64,000 nucleotides of DNA from Streptomyces monomycini. Lineage in GTDB: Bacteria; Actinomycetota; Actinomycetes; Streptomycetales; Streptomycetaceae. The position numbers and the translations under genes are program-made. The stretch spans positions 62,001 through 126,000 of the forward strand of contig NZ_JAFIQY010000013.1 in the NCBI RefSeq assembly GCF_022271435.1, read 5' to 3'. Position 1 is the first letter of the stretch. Every line of letters begins with the position of its first letter. This document shows, piece after piece, positions 1-9,050 of the stretch. The notes under the pieces were generated by a model, which did no database searches, was not told the origin of the DNA, and saw only the letters and a list, made by a program, of their open reading frames with translations.

Positions 1-936
1 CTCCGTGGACAGCACGTACACCTCGGCGGTGAAGCGCCGGCTCGGCGTCACGCTGCCCGGCGCCGCGACGACGTGCCCCCTGCGCACCTCGTCCCGGTGC
101 AGGCCGCGCAACAGCAGCGCGACATTGTCACCGGCCTGGGCCGTCTCCATCGGTTTCCCGAAGGTCTCCACGCCGGTCACGGTCGTCTCCGTGTCGGCGC
201 CCAGTACCGCCACCCGGTCGCCGACGCGTACCGTGCCGCGCTCGACGGCGCCGGTGACGACGGTGCCGCGACCGGTGATGGTCAGGACGTTCTCCACCGG
301 CAGCAGGAACGGCGCGTCGAGGTACCGCTCCGGCGTCGGCACGTACGTGTCCACCGCGTCGAGCAGCGCCTCGATGGCCTGGCTCCAGCGCGGGTCGCCC
401 TCCAGGGCGCGCAGCCCCGAGACCCGTACGACGGGTACGTGCTCCCCGTCGTACCCGTGCGCCGTCAGCAGCTCACGGACCTCCAGCTCCACCAGGTCGG
501 TCAGCTCGGGGTCGCCCGCGTCCGCCTTGTTCAGCGCGACGACGACGTACCGGACGCCGACCTGCTTGGCGAGCAGGACGTGCTCGGCGGTCTGCGGCAT
601 GATCCCGTCGAGCGCGGAGACGACGAGGATCGCGCCGTCGAGCTGCGCCGCGCCGGTGACCATGTTCTTGATGAAGTCGGCGTGGCCCGGCATGTCGACG
701 TGGGCGTAGTGCCGGGTGTCCGTCTCGTACTCGACGTGCGAGATGTTGATGGTGATGCCGCGCGCGGCCTCCTCCGGGGCCCGGTCGATCCGGTCGAAGG
801 GCACGAAGGTGCCGCTGCCCCGCTCGCTGAGCACCTTGGTGATCGCGGCGGTCAGGGTGGTCTTGCCGTGGTCGACGTGGCCCATGGTGCCGATGTTCAG
901 GTGCGGCTTGGTCCGCACGTATGCCGTCTTGGACAT
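1..936 (-). CDS. tuf3: Elongation factor Tu, divergent Tuf3-like (C-terminus beyond left edge)
   Basis: EF-Tu is the GTPase that delivers aminoacyl-tRNA to the ribosome. The 312 visible codons hold the G domain and part of domain 2: GHVDHGKT (G1), RGITI (G2), DMPGH (G3, where the housekeeping form has DCPGH) and NKAD (G4). The protein begins MSKTAYVRTKPHLNIG, with AGGAAG as ribosome-binding site. The sequence differs at many positions from housekeeping Streptomyces EF-Tu (for example HVEYETDTRHYAHV), which fits the minor, stress-associated Tuf3 type. It stands alone, without the rpsG-fusA genes that accompany tuf1. The window edge cuts the gene, so completeness cannot be judged. Confidence 0.9.
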   Translation of the reverse strand, partial: MSKTAYVRTKPHLNIGTMGHVDHGKTTLTAAITKVLSERGSGTFVPFDRIDRAPEEAARGITINISHVEYETDTRHYAHVDMPGHADFIKNMVTGAAQLDGAILVVSALDGIMPQTAEHVLLAKQVGVRYVVVALNKADAGDPELTDLVELEVRELLTAHGYDGEHVPVVRVSGLRALEGDPRWSQAIEALLDAVDTYVPTPERYLDAPFLLPVENVLTITGRGTVVTGAVERGTVRVGDRVAVLGADTETTVTGVETFGKPMETAQAGDNVALLLRGLHRDEVRRGHVVAAPGSVTPSRRFTAEVYVLSTE

Positions 937-1059
937 GGCTGTTCTTCCTCGCGAAGCACTGCGGTGAATACGGCGGCGTCGGCATGACGTGCCGCCGTGG
1001 GAACCCCTGAGCCCCACCGACCCTCCCCCTGCGGGGTCCGCCGGTCGATCCGGAGAGGG

Positions 1060-1314
1060 TCAGCTTCGCGCGCCGCCGGTCGCGGTGGCGGCAGTGCCTG
1101 CCGAGGCCGCGGATGCGGCGGTACCTGCTACGGCGGTGGCCGTAGCGGTGGCGGTGCCTGCTGCGGCGGTGCCGGGAGACGGCACCGTGCCGGTCTCGGC
1201 CTGGGCCTCGACCTCGGCCTTGAGCGCGATGATCAGAACCGCGAGCGAGTCGACGGCAGCCTTCGGCGCGTCCGCGACTGCGGACGTGAGCGCGAAGTAC
1301 GGCTGCCGGAACAT
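1060..1314 (-). CDS. Small Ala/Thr-rich protein of unknown function
   Basis: An 84-residue frame reads toward tuf3. It starts MFRQPYFALTSAVADAPK, continues with a short amphipathic stretch (DSLAVLIIALKAEVEAQ) and ends in a low-complexity Ala/Gly/Thr tail. No domain is recognised. The frame stays open upstream to 1470, but that part is only Gly-rich translation of a C-rich tract, so the ATG at 1314 is preferred. The ribosome-binding site is weak. It may be a real small protein or chance coding in GC-rich DNA. Confidence 0.4.
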   Translation of the reverse strand: MFRQPYFALTSAVADAPKAAVDSLAVLIIALKAEVEAQAETGTVPSPGTAAAGTATATATAVAGTAASAASAGTAATATGGARS

Positions 1315-1376
1315 GCGCCAAGGATCTCGCGCGGGGCACGCCACGTCGAACGATTTATCAGCGCCCCGAAACCGCC

Positions 1377-1440
1377 CGCCTCCCCCACTCCCTCCTCCCT
1401 CCCTTCCTCCTCCCCACCCCCCTCCACCCCACTTCACCCC
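1377..1440. repeat. Polypyrimidine (C/T) tract
   Basis: About 64 bases of almost uninterrupted C and T on the plus strand (ccctcc, cttcctcc, ccaccccc motifs), just upstream of the VTT-protein start. No open frame explains it. It is probably simple-sequence DNA. Confidence 0.7.
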
Positions 1441-1492
1441 GCAGCGGTCACGAATACACCTGCTCGCCACGCTTGTCGGTTACGCTCCCGGG

Positions 1493-2194
1493 ATGCTCGA
1501 ACCCGCCGCAACGCCCGACGGCCTCGCCGCGCGCTGCACGCGTGTGCTCTTCTCCCCCTGGGCCCGCCTCGCCGTACTCCTCGTCCTGCTCGCCGCCGCG
1601 GCGGCCGCGATGATCGTCTGGCAGCCGCAGCGGCTGCTGGCGCACGGCTGGCCGCCCGAGTGGGCCGGCGGCGGCGCCGTAGTGATCTTCGGCCTCGCGT
1701 ACGGGGTGTGCACCACCGCCTTCGTCCCCCGGCCGGTCCTGAACCTCGCGGCCGGTGCCATCTTCGGCAGCCTGTCCGGCTTCCTGTCGGCCCTGGCCGG
1801 TACGGTCCTCGGCGCGGGCCTGGCCTTCGCCCTCGGCCGGCTGCTGGGGCAGGACGCCCTGCGGCCCTTCCTGCGCGCCCGCTGGCTGGCCGCCGCCGAC
1901 CGGCAGCTCAGCGAACACGGATTCCGCTCCATGCTGGCGATCCGGCTCTTCCCCGGCCTGCCGTTCTGCGCCACCAATTACTGCGCCGCGGTCTCCCGCA
2001 TGGGCTGGGGCGCGTTCCTGCTGGCCACCACGGTCGGCAGCGTGCCGAACACGGCCGCGTACGTCATCGCCGGCGCGCAGGCCTCGACGCCCACCTCGCC
2101 CGCCTTCCTGATCTCCACGGCCTTCATCGCGGTCTCCGGTCTGGCCGCGGTGCTCGTGGCGTGGCGCAAGCGCGCGTCACTCCGGGGGCGTTGA
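1493..2194 (+). CDS. TVP38/TMEM64 family (VTT domain) membrane protein
   Basis: A 233-residue polytopic membrane protein. A first hydrophobic helix lies near residues 24-44. The VTT core follows, with FVPRPVLNLAAGAIFG, a G-rich helix (LAGTVLGAGLAFALGRLLG) and the conserved RLFPGLPFCATNYCAA segment near residues 150-170. VTT/DedA-like proteins are linked to lipid scrambling or transport and envelope homeostasis; the substrate here is unknown. The longer upstream frame is rejected because it translates simple-sequence DNA. No ribosome-binding site precedes the ATG, but TACGCT lies six bases upstream, so the message may be leaderless. Confidence 0.85.
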   Translation: MLEPAATPDGLAARCTRVLFSPWARLAVLLVLLAAAAAAMIVWQPQRLLAHGWPPEWAGGGAVVIFGLAYGVCTTAFVPRPVLNLAAGAIFGSLSGFLSALAGTVLGAGLAFALGRLLGQDALRPFLRARWLAAADRQLSEHGFRSMLAIRLFPGLPFCATNYCAAVSRMGWGAFLLATTVGSVPNTAAYVIAGAQASTPTSPAFLISTAFIAVSGLAAVLVAWRKRASLRGR

Positions 2195-2376
2195 CCCGCG
2201 GGCGTCCGGAAAGAGCCCTTTGAGCACTCGGACACTTTCGGGCGCTACGCTGCCCTCGACCGGTCACCGATCCCGCCGACCGCACGCACGCATTCCCGTC
2301 CCTTCCGCCCTCGTGTCGCCTGACCCGGGTCTCTGCTGGGCAAGCGCTTGATCACCCTCTGGATAGCGTAGCTTCG

Positions 2377-3264
2377 ATGCATTGGTTTGAATCCTTCATC
2401 CTCGGCCTGGTCCAAGGGTTGACCGAGTTCCTGCCCATCTCCTCCAGCGCACACCTGCGGCTGACCGCGGCGTTCGCGGGCTGGCACGACCCCGGCGCCG
2501 CCTTCACCGCGATCACACAGATCGGTACCGAGGCCGCCGTACTGATCTACTTCCGCAAGGACATCGCGCGGATCGTCTCGACCTGGGCGCGCTCCCTCGT
2601 CAACCGCGACCTGCGCCACGACCACGACGCCCAGATGGGGTGGCTGGTCATCGTCGGATCCATCCCGATCGGCGTCCTGGGCATCACCCTGAAGGACGCC
2701 ATCGAGGGCCCCTTCCGCGATCTGCGCCTGATCGCGACCACCCTCATCGTCATGGGCGTCGTCCTGGGCATCGCGGACCGCCTGGCCGCCCGCGACGAGT
2801 CCGGCGGCCGCCACCGCGCCGTCAAACAGCGCAAGACCCTCACCGACCTGAACGTCAAGGACGGCCTGATCTACGGCATCTGCCAAGCCATGGCCCTGAT
2901 CCCCGGCGTCTCCCGCTCCGGCGCCACCATCAGCGGCGGCCTCCTGATGGGCTACACCCGCGAAGCGGCGGCCCGCTACTCCTTCCTCCTCGCCATCCCC
3001 GCCGTACTGGCCTCCGGCGTCTACGAACTCAAGGACGCCTTCGGCAGCGACGCCACCGCAAGCCACGTCTCCTGGGGCCCGACCATCCTGGCCACGGTCA
3101 TCGCCTTCGTGGTCGGCTACGCCGTCATCGCGTGGTTCATGAAGTTCATCACCACGAAGAGCTTCATGCCCTTCGTCATCTACCGCATCCTGCTCGGCAT
3201 CGCCCTCTTCGCCCTGGTGGGGGCGGGCGTCCTGAGCCCGCACGCGGGCGAATCGGCAGGCTGA
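2377..3264 (+). CDS. uppP: Undecaprenyl-diphosphatase (UppP/BacA)
   Basis: Removes a phosphate from undecaprenyl pyrophosphate to regenerate the lipid carrier for cell-wall synthesis; overproduction is known to give bacitracin resistance. The 295-residue integral membrane protein shows both family signatures: GLTEFLPISSSAH at residues 14-26 and PGVSRSGAT near residue 176, which supply the catalytic Glu and Arg. Length is normal. A Shine-Dalgarno sequence is not evident; TAGCGT seven bases upstream of the ATG would fit a leaderless transcript. A strong hairpin follows the stop. Confidence 0.96.
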   Translation: MHWFESFILGLVQGLTEFLPISSSAHLRLTAAFAGWHDPGAAFTAITQIGTEAAVLIYFRKDIARIVSTWARSLVNRDLRHDHDAQMGWLVIVGSIPIGVLGITLKDAIEGPFRDLRLIATTLIVMGVVLGIADRLAARDESGGRHRAVKQRKTLTDLNVKDGLIYGICQAMALIPGVSRSGATISGGLLMGYTREAAARYSFLLAIPAVLASGVYELKDAFGSDATASHVSWGPTILATVIAFVVGYAVIAWFMKFITTKSFMPFVIYRILLGIALFALVGAGVLSPHAGESAG

Positions 3265-3288
3265 GGAGGCCGTTCCGGGCCCCGGAAC

Positions 3289-3328
3289 CTGACGGTTTCT
3301 GCGCTCACCCACCCGCAGAAACCGTCAG
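3289..3328 (+). terminator. Hairpin terminator after uppP
   Basis: A perfect 15-bp inverted repeat (ctgacggtttctgcg at 3289-3303 and its complement at 3314-3328) with a 10-base loop lies 24 bases after the uppP stop. There is no T-run, as is usual in Streptomyces. Confidence 0.8.
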
Positions 3329-3481
3329 ATTCCCGTAGCTCCGCGCGGGCGCTTTCCATGGTCGACTCCCATTCCGCTCCCAGTTGACCTTGGCCACCGA
3401 CCGTCCGAAACGTCTCCGGACCGCTGCTCCGGACCGGCCAGGCGCAGGCGCACCCTGAGATGGGCCGCCCCTCCGCCTCGA

Positions 3482-4544
3482 CGACGTCACCGCGGCCGGC
3501 CTGATGCCCGACATCCCTGACACGACGAGGGCACCGGGCTGACCACCTCCTCCCTGCGTCCTCTCGTCCAACGCTGCTCCTGGCCCGGGCCACAGTGGCT
3601 TACGCTCACATGATCCGGGCTGACCACGCTCGCCGCACCGTGTGGGAGCACGCCGAACATCTCGCCCCGGCCGCCACCGATGTGTCCCTGCCCGACGCGG
3701 CCGCTACCGTCCTCACTGTCGGGTCTCTTCGCCTCGCGCCCCGGCTCCCTGCTCTGGAGCCCCCACACCCACCCGCGGCACGAGGAAGTGCTGGAGGAGG
3801 GAGGAGCACTGCTCTCGTGTGCGCCGGCGTAACCCTCCAGGCTCCGGAAGATGCGCTGGCTTCAGCCCGACGACTTCGCCATGCACCTGCACGGGCAGCT
3901 CTACGAGTGCCTGACCACACTGGCGTACCGCCGCGAGCCCATCGACGCGGTCACCGTGCTGCCGGAAGCCCAGCACCGGTACCTGCTGCACGCCGACTTC
4001 ACTCCTGCCGATCTGATCGACCTGCTCGCCACCCCGGTCGGCACGCCCGAACACTGGGGCGAGCAAGTCCTGCGGCTCACCCTGGTCACCCACGCCCGCG
4101 CCACCACCCTGGGCATCCAGGCGTTCACCGACGACCCGGCCAACACCCCGCACCAGCTCGCCACCGGCAGCCGCCGCGCCCTGGCCGACCTGACCGCCCT
4201 GCGTCCCCTCTGGCAGCGCGCCACCCAGCCCGCCACAGCCTCCCACGCCCCGGCCGTACCCCGCGCCGGACCACTCCCCGACCACCCGCGCGAGCCGATA
4301 GCCCACCACCGATCCGACCGAAACCATCACCGAACTCGAGCGCCTGCACGGCGCCGCCGCGCGCCCTGACCCGGCCCCCGCCACCGATGCCGAACAAGCA
4401 GCCGCACAGGCCCTGACCCTCACTCGCGAAACGCAGACGGAAAACGAGGTGCAACCGACGCCCCGGACCGTCCCCGTCTACGCCGCCGATGCCGACGACC
4501 ATGAAGCGCTTCTGGCCGACTTCCTTGACATCCACCGGGACTAG
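3482..4544 (+). pseudogene. Degraded DnaB-N-terminal-domain protein gene
   Basis: Coding similarity jumps between frames. A piece reading GLTTSSLRPLVQRCSWPGP near 3530 is followed in another frame by YAHMIRADHARRTVWEHAE, then in a third by RPGSLLWSPHTHPRHEEV ending at a stop near 3832. MRWLQPDDFAMHLHGQLYE follows from 3851, through the DnaB-N-like part EPIDAVTVLPEAQ, and a last shift near 4300 leads to a tail ending DFLDIHRD at 4544. From memory this order matches a Streptomyces family with DnaB-like N-terminal domains, often found on mobile elements. At least four frameshifts make it non-functional. The 5' end is not defined. Confidence 0.6.
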
Positions 4545-4692
4545 GGGACATACCGCACCTTCCCGGCTGGATCGGCGCGTTGAAGAATTGAGCACGGTGG
4601 ATGTGTGCCGGTGGCGTATGTTTTGGGAATTCGAGAACTTTCGGGTGCTGGTGTATCAGGTACTTCCGACGCAGGCCCCGTTTCACGGTTAC

Positions 4693-5300
4693 TGAGGTTG
4701 TGGGCATGATGTCGTCAGGGTGAGTCGGGTTGCGGCGAGGCATCCGTCGATGACGTCGCTGCGGTACTGCAGATCGCGGAGGCGATGTCGCAGGGTGCGG
4801 ATCAGGTGGTCGGGGTCGTTGAATGCGGTGTTGCACTGACCGGTCCGTCGGCTCGACCGGGTTCAGATCCGGTGCGTGGGGCGGCAACTGGAAGCATGTG
4901 ATCCAGTCCCGAGCGGCGATGAAGTCCCCCTGGATGGTGGTCCCGGTGCACGTTCAAGTTGTCCCGTACGAGCACGAGCGGTGCGTTGAGCTGGTGGTAG
5001 GCGGCGGTCAGCAGGTCGTGGTAATCGGTCCAGGTCAAGCTGCGCTGGCCGCCCCGCTTGTGGTCCACGTGCCGGTCGGGCAGAAAAATCATTCGGGAGC
5101 ATTCGCCGACTCTGTAGCAGACCAGGGCAGATAGAGAAGCGGCGCTGGGACCGGCCGTGAACCCGGACCACCGGTTTACGTCCAGATCACCTGGTCTCGT
5201 CTACGCCCACACCGGGAGGGCGGAGAACGCGTGGAAGCCAGCCCCCTGGCCTTCGCGGCCAGAGAGCGGATGGTCTGGGAACGGTGGAGGTGGCAGTAGA
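4693..5300 (-). pseudogene. IS630-family transposase remnant
   Basis: Reading leftward in shifting frames, one finds VRVHGRSQRRFSI, then after a shift VCYRVGECSRMIFLPDRHVD, then WTDYHDLLTAAYHQLNAPLV with VRDNLNVH (the second catalytic Asp region), then PPHAPDLNPVEP (the catalytic Glu motif) in a third frame. This is the DDE domain order of an IS630 transposase with at least two frameshifts and a short deletion. The left end (ctgaggttgtgggc, preceded by TA) resembles the end of the second remnant at 17747, consistent with TA target sites. The N-terminal part cannot be traced. Confidence 0.75.
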
Positions 5301-5499
5301 GATGCCTTCGGCCTACGTCGCGGGCCTGGAGGGCAGTGGTGGACAGCCCGAGCGGTGCGCACGTCAGGCCACTGGGTGACCACGAGCGGGCGGCCACACC
5401 TTGAGATTCCCGAAATCCACGACCACTGGCCCGGTTCACGGCACTACGGTCTGATCCACCCGCCGCACACCCCCAAGGTGCGGGTCGCACCTCACCCCT

Positions 5500-5760
5500 C
5501 CGACACGCTCAACTCGACAGGGAACGCGCCTGGAACGACGACACAACCGTCGCCAAGTCACGAATCCCTCACCTGGCGCGCCGCATTCACCCACGACGCC
5601 GCACCCAAGGACACGGCCTGGTCTTCGACACCTACAGCTCCCCCGTCGGCGAGCGCCTCTGGCACGCCACCGCCACCACCCGTACACCCGCGGCACTCAT
5701 CCGTCTCCTGCTCGACACCTCGCCTCCCCGGATGCGCACCGCCCCGGGCCCGGCCAGCTT
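5500..5760 (+). pseudogene. Gene fragment, possibly DUF317-like
   Basis: One frame reads without interruption for about 85 codons: LDRERAWNDDTTVAKSRIPH, then GLVFDTYSSPVGERLWHATA and TRTPAALIRLLLDT. The W-A-T ... TPAALI ... LL pattern recalls the repeat unit of DUF317 proteins found on Streptomyces mobile elements. No start codon belongs to this frame, and possible upstream sequence (GLIHPPHTPKVRVAPHPSD) lies in another frame. It is taken as a remnant. The family assignment is from memory and weak. Confidence 0.35.
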
Positions 5761-6047
5761 CTACTCCGGCACGCAGCTCTTATCCCAGTTATCCGCCGAC
5801 CGCACCGACCTGTACCAACGGCCGGTCGCACTGTGCGCTAGGTGCTGCCCGGTATCGTCACCTCCGCCACCCGTTCCCGGGTATCCTTCAGCAACCGGTG
5901 GGACCGGTCAGCGGCATGCAGGAAGGCCTGATGGGCCGGGCCACGTCCGGCACTCGGAGTCAACCGGACCTGATCATTGCGCGATAGCCAGGGCACAGGC
6001 CAGCCCGAAGACTGTATGGATGTCCGCCGTCTCCAATCCCATGGAAC
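5761..6047. other. Non-coding or unrecognisable DNA in the decayed island edge
   Basis: No frame with a convincing start, ribosome-binding site or recognisable protein pattern was found on either strand. It lies between two gene fragments and is most likely decayed mobile-element DNA. Confidence 0.5.
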
Positions 6048-6191
6048 CTAGGCGAGCCACTGATCAGTGAGGGCGACGAGCAGGAGCCCGCCCGTCAGCG
6101 CCAGCACAGCCATGATGAAGGCGCAGACGGCCACCCTGGCCCTCTGCGACAGGGGACGATCCCACCAAGCCAGTGGGGGCTCGGAACGCAA
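6048..6191 (-). pseudogene. Fragment of a small membrane protein
   Basis: A minus-strand frame ends RARVAVCAFIMAVLALTGGL followed by LLVALTDQWLA and a stop at 6048, giving one clear transmembrane helix. Upstream the frame meets a TGA with no ATG between, so only TTG or GTG starts are possible and no ribosome-binding site is seen. It could be a very small membrane protein or the C-terminal remnant of a larger one. Confidence 0.3.
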
Positions 6192-6220
6192 AGCACGACA
6201 TTCCCATCAACTAAACGGCA

Positions 6221-6257
6221 GCCGGGAGGCGTTCGATGCCACCGAGCGCCTCCCGGC
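6221..6257. terminator. Hairpin, possible terminator
   Basis: An 11-bp perfect inverted repeat (gccgggaggcg at 6221-6231, complement at 6247-6257) with a 15-base loop and gctttg on the 3' side. It lies among gene remnants, so the transcript it served is unknown. Confidence 0.5.
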
Positions 6258-6873
6258 GCTTTGTATCAGCGGCCCCCGGTCAGTCAGACCGAAAAGCTAC
6301 CGCATCATTGGAAGTCCACCGCCACTTCTGCCCCGCCGTCGAAGGGCAGCCGACACCAGACCTGCCCACAGCTTCATCCGCGGCCAGGAAAGACGCCCTG
6401 CAGCGTCTCGCGCTACGCTGCGGCGTAGCTGAGACGGAACAGGCTCCGGGCCCGCTCCAGGCGCAGCTGGACCTCCGGATCGTCGGCGCCGTGGTGGCCC
6501 AGCGCGGCAGAGATGGACAGCCATGTGGAAGCCGCAGCGGTCTACGAGATCGCGCCTACGACGACCGCAGACTCCGAGGTTTCACCAGGCCGACCAAACG
6601 CATCAGCGGCAACCTGCACGAACGCGGCCTCATCCCGGACACCGCGGTCCCCGTCCTCACCACCGAGTACCGGAACGGACCGGGCCGCGCCTCCGGCTTC
6701 CGCATCCGCCCCGCCTCCCCTCTTCAACGACGCGACGGACGACGACGATTCGACACCCGGTTCCGTGCCGAATGACACCTCCGCCAGGCGGCGGGAGCTG
6801 GAAAGGCGAAAGGCCCGGCCGTCCCGCACCCCGTACTGCGGGCAAGACGGCCGGACCCGATCACTGACGCGGC
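6258..6873. other. Gene remnants without a supported complete gene
   Basis: The plus strand holds a short plausible protein stretch near 6540-6730 (RGFTRPTKRISGNLHERGLI, then VLTTEYRNGPGRASGFRI), which looks like the end of a DNA-binding or replication-type protein. It has no start of its own and is flanked by low-complexity translation. I could not name the family. The opposite strand only mirrors it. Confidence 0.3.
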
Positions 6874-8478
6874 TCAGCCTACGATCTTAACCCCGCCGTG
6901 CAAGCCCTTGGCGTCGACTCCCGGGTACATGCTCAGCGAGCCGTCCGCCCAGCGCACCATGACGTCGTTGGGCCGCTCATTGGCCACGAAGGCACCAGCA
7001 CCGATCACGGTCGCCTTGAGCCAGTCGGACTGCATCGGCCGGATCTGTGTCTCACCGTGCAGGCCCGCCGCGTCGACACCCGGGTAGATGGTGGCCTCAC
7101 CGTCGGACCAGCGCACCAACAGGTCCGCAGTCTTCTTGCCGGTGAACTCGCCTGAGGTGACCTGAGTAGCGTGCGGCCAGGTGGTGTTGGGCTTGACCAG
7201 CGTCTTCTCCGCGGCCGGCTTGACGCCGTTGGTGTCCAGGTCGGGGTGGAGCGTGACATGACCGTCATCCCACACGACCGCCAGGTCGTCGCGCCCCGCA
7301 TTGGCCGTGAAGCGGCCGGCGGTAATCTGCGCGGCGTGGCCCCACACTTTGTTGTTGGCCGGGGCGAGCTGCTTCTCGCCGTGGAAGCCCTTCTTGTCGA
7401 CGTGGGTGTACTGGGTCAGCTCACCGTCGCTCCAGCGCACCACCAGGCCGTCCGAGCCGTTGCCGAAGCTGGCTCCGGTGATCCCCCGCGCGTAGTCCCA
7501 GGTGCTCCTCTTGGCGGTGGTGTTGGGCGCCGCGAGCTGGTACTCGGCGACGAAGGGGTGCTTGGCGTCCTTGTCGTCCGCGCCCTGGTAGAGGGTCATC
7601 TCGGCGTCGGCCCAGCGCACGATCATGTCCATGTGCCGGGTGCCACCGGCCGAACCGCCGGTGAAGTAACCCGTGGCGATGTGGGTGGCCTTGCCCCACG
7701 GCGCAGAGGCGAAGACCGGCCCGTAAGCGACCTTCTGCACCCAGGTGCTGACGTCGTCCACCCGGGCCGACACAGCGTCCGTACGGGTCTCAGCCACGTC
7801 CGTACCCAAGCACCCGCCCTGCGCGGAGACGCCGTTCACGCCGACCAGCTCGACCCGGCCAGCTTGCTCCCGCAGCGCCGGACCACCGGTGTCGCCCTTG
7901 CAGACCGCCGCGTCCTTGCCGGTCACGCCCAGCTTCCCAGCCTGGACCGAGCCGACTGTGAACGTGCCCGCGTGCAGCTTGTCGGGGACCCACTCGGTCT
8001 TGGTACGACCGAAGCCGAGGACCTTCAGCTCCTCGCCCTGCGCCGGCGCGGCCGAGCCAACCGCCACCGGAGTCACGCCGCTGACCGGCTTGGCCAGCTT
8101 CGCCATCACCAGGTCACGCCCGGCGTACGGCACCAGTTCACTGACCTCGGAGACCGCACCACCCGAGGCGGGCAGGTCCGTACGGCCCACGGTCACCGTC
8201 GTCTTCCACTTCGGCGCACCTTCGGCAACTCGCGGGTCGTCCGGGTTGTCCGAGAAGCAACTGGCGGCGGTGATCACCCACTGCCGCTCCACCAACGCGC
8301 CCGAGCAGCCACGCTGGCCATTGCCGATGTCCAGCTTGGCGGCGAACGTGTAGGCACCGGAGACGGCGGCCGGGGTACTAGATACGGCGTACGCGGTGGC
8401 GGTTGTCAGCGTGCCCGCCGCGACAGTGGTGATGAGGATTCCCGCGAGCAATCCGGCGCGGGCACGAGTGCTAAACAT
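6874..8478 (-). CDS. Secreted trypsin-fold (S1) protein with altered catalytic residues and C-terminal repeats
   Basis: A 534-residue exported protein. The signal peptide spans residues 1-31 (MFSTRARAGLLAGI ... TAYA). A chymotrypsin-like domain follows to about residue 235. It keeps the Cys pairs and Asp122 (GRDLVMAKL), but the His motif TAAHC is TAASC (Ser73) and GDSGGP is GDTGGP (Thr197). It is therefore probably not a classical serine protease. Residues 250-534 hold about five repeats of the type VRWADGSLSMYPGVDAKGLH, an FG-GAP/tachylectin-like propeller for surface or glycan binding. The ATG at 8478 is chosen over a TTG at 8493. It lies just downstream of another secreted-protein gene and is probably co-transcribed with it. 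Confidence 0.88.
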   Translation of the reverse strand: MFSTRARAGLLAGILITTVAAGTLTTATAYAVSSTPAAVSGAYTFAAKLDIGNGQRGCSGALVERQWVITAASCFSDNPDDPRVAEGAPKWKTTVTVGRTDLPASGGAVSEVSELVPYAGRDLVMAKLAKPVSGVTPVAVGSAAPAQGEELKVLGFGRTKTEWVPDKLHAGTFTVGSVQAGKLGVTGKDAAVCKGDTGGPALREQAGRVELVGVNGVSAQGGCLGTDVAETRTDAVSARVDDVSTWVQKVAYGPVFASAPWGKATHIATGYFTGGSAGGTRHMDMIVRWADAEMTLYQGADDKDAKHPFVAEYQLAAPNTTAKRSTWDYARGITGASFGNGSDGLVVRWSDGELTQYTHVDKKGFHGEKQLAPANNKVWGHAAQITAGRFTANAGRDDLAVVWDDGHVTLHPDLDTNGVKPAAEKTLVKPNTTWPHATQVTSGEFTGKKTADLLVRWSDGEATIYPGVDAAGLHGETQIRPMQSDWLKATVIGAGAFVANERPNDVMVRWADGSLSMYPGVDAKGLHGGVKIVG

Positions 8479-8531
8479 ATTCTCTTTTCTCAATTCCCCG
8501 TGACTTCGAATCGGTTCGTTAACCGGGCAAC

Positions 8532-9050
8532 TCAGCCGTTAACGTTGAGTTCGATCAGCACGGCGGGCTTACCGCCGGAACCGACATCCGCGATACCCAC
8601 CGGGGTTACCTGGTTAGCACCACCGGGAGTATCTACGATCTTGGTCTTGCCGTCCGTGGTGACCTTGGCGTGTACGACCTGGTTCTCGGTCCAGATGCCG
8701 GTGACATCGGGAACCTGCATCGAGAGGTTGCCCTTTTTCCCGGTCACCTTGAAGCAGTAAGCGACCGTGTCGAACTGCTTGTTGGCCTCGACCTTGATCT
8801 TCCAGTCCTTGGCCGCGCACTCGACCAGAAGGATGTGACCATCACCCTTGACGAGCTTCACGCCCTTGTCCTGCAGGATCGCTTCCGCGCCCGGGTACGT
8901 GAAGTCCTCGACCGCGGACGACAGCACGCCACCGACGGCGACGGCGGGCTGTGGAATGGCCTGGGCCGCGGCAAGGCCGCCGAACCCGGCTACGACGGCG
9001 GCAGCGGCGAGGACGCCGACAGCCCGCTTTCCGCGTACGCGAAGTATCAA
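8532..9050 (-). CDS. Small secreted protein of unknown function
   Basis: 172 residues beginning with a signal peptide (LRVRGKRAVGVLAAAAVVAG ... AQA). The mature part has two Cys residues (VECAAKDW, AYCFKVTGK) and a beta-rich pattern ending LIELNVNG. The TTG at 9050 is preferred because GAAGGA lies at good spacing in front of it; the upstream ATG at 9131 would give a poor N-terminus. The stop is 53 bases before the S1-like gene, so the two probably form an operon. No known family was recognised. Confidence 0.75.
   Translation of the reverse strand: MILRVRGKRAVGVLAAAAVVAGFGGLAAAQAIPQPAVAVGGVLSSAVEDFTYPGAEAILQDKGVKLVKGDGHILLVECAAKDWKIKVEANKQFDTVAYCFKVTGKKGNLSMQVPDVTGIWTENQVVHAKVTTDGKTKIVDTPGGANQVTPVGIADVGSGGKPAVLIELNVNG

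Noticed and set aside
473..1339. Minus-strand frame of 288 codons across the EF-Tu gene
   Set aside because: It is the out-of-frame shadow of EF-Tu: its Arg/His-rich sequence mirrors the real frame, and the G motifs read correctly only in the annotated frame.
2220..2251. Promoter TTGAGC ... TACGCT before uppP
   Set aside because: The spacer is 20 bases, longer than the usual 17 to 18, so the match is not convincing.
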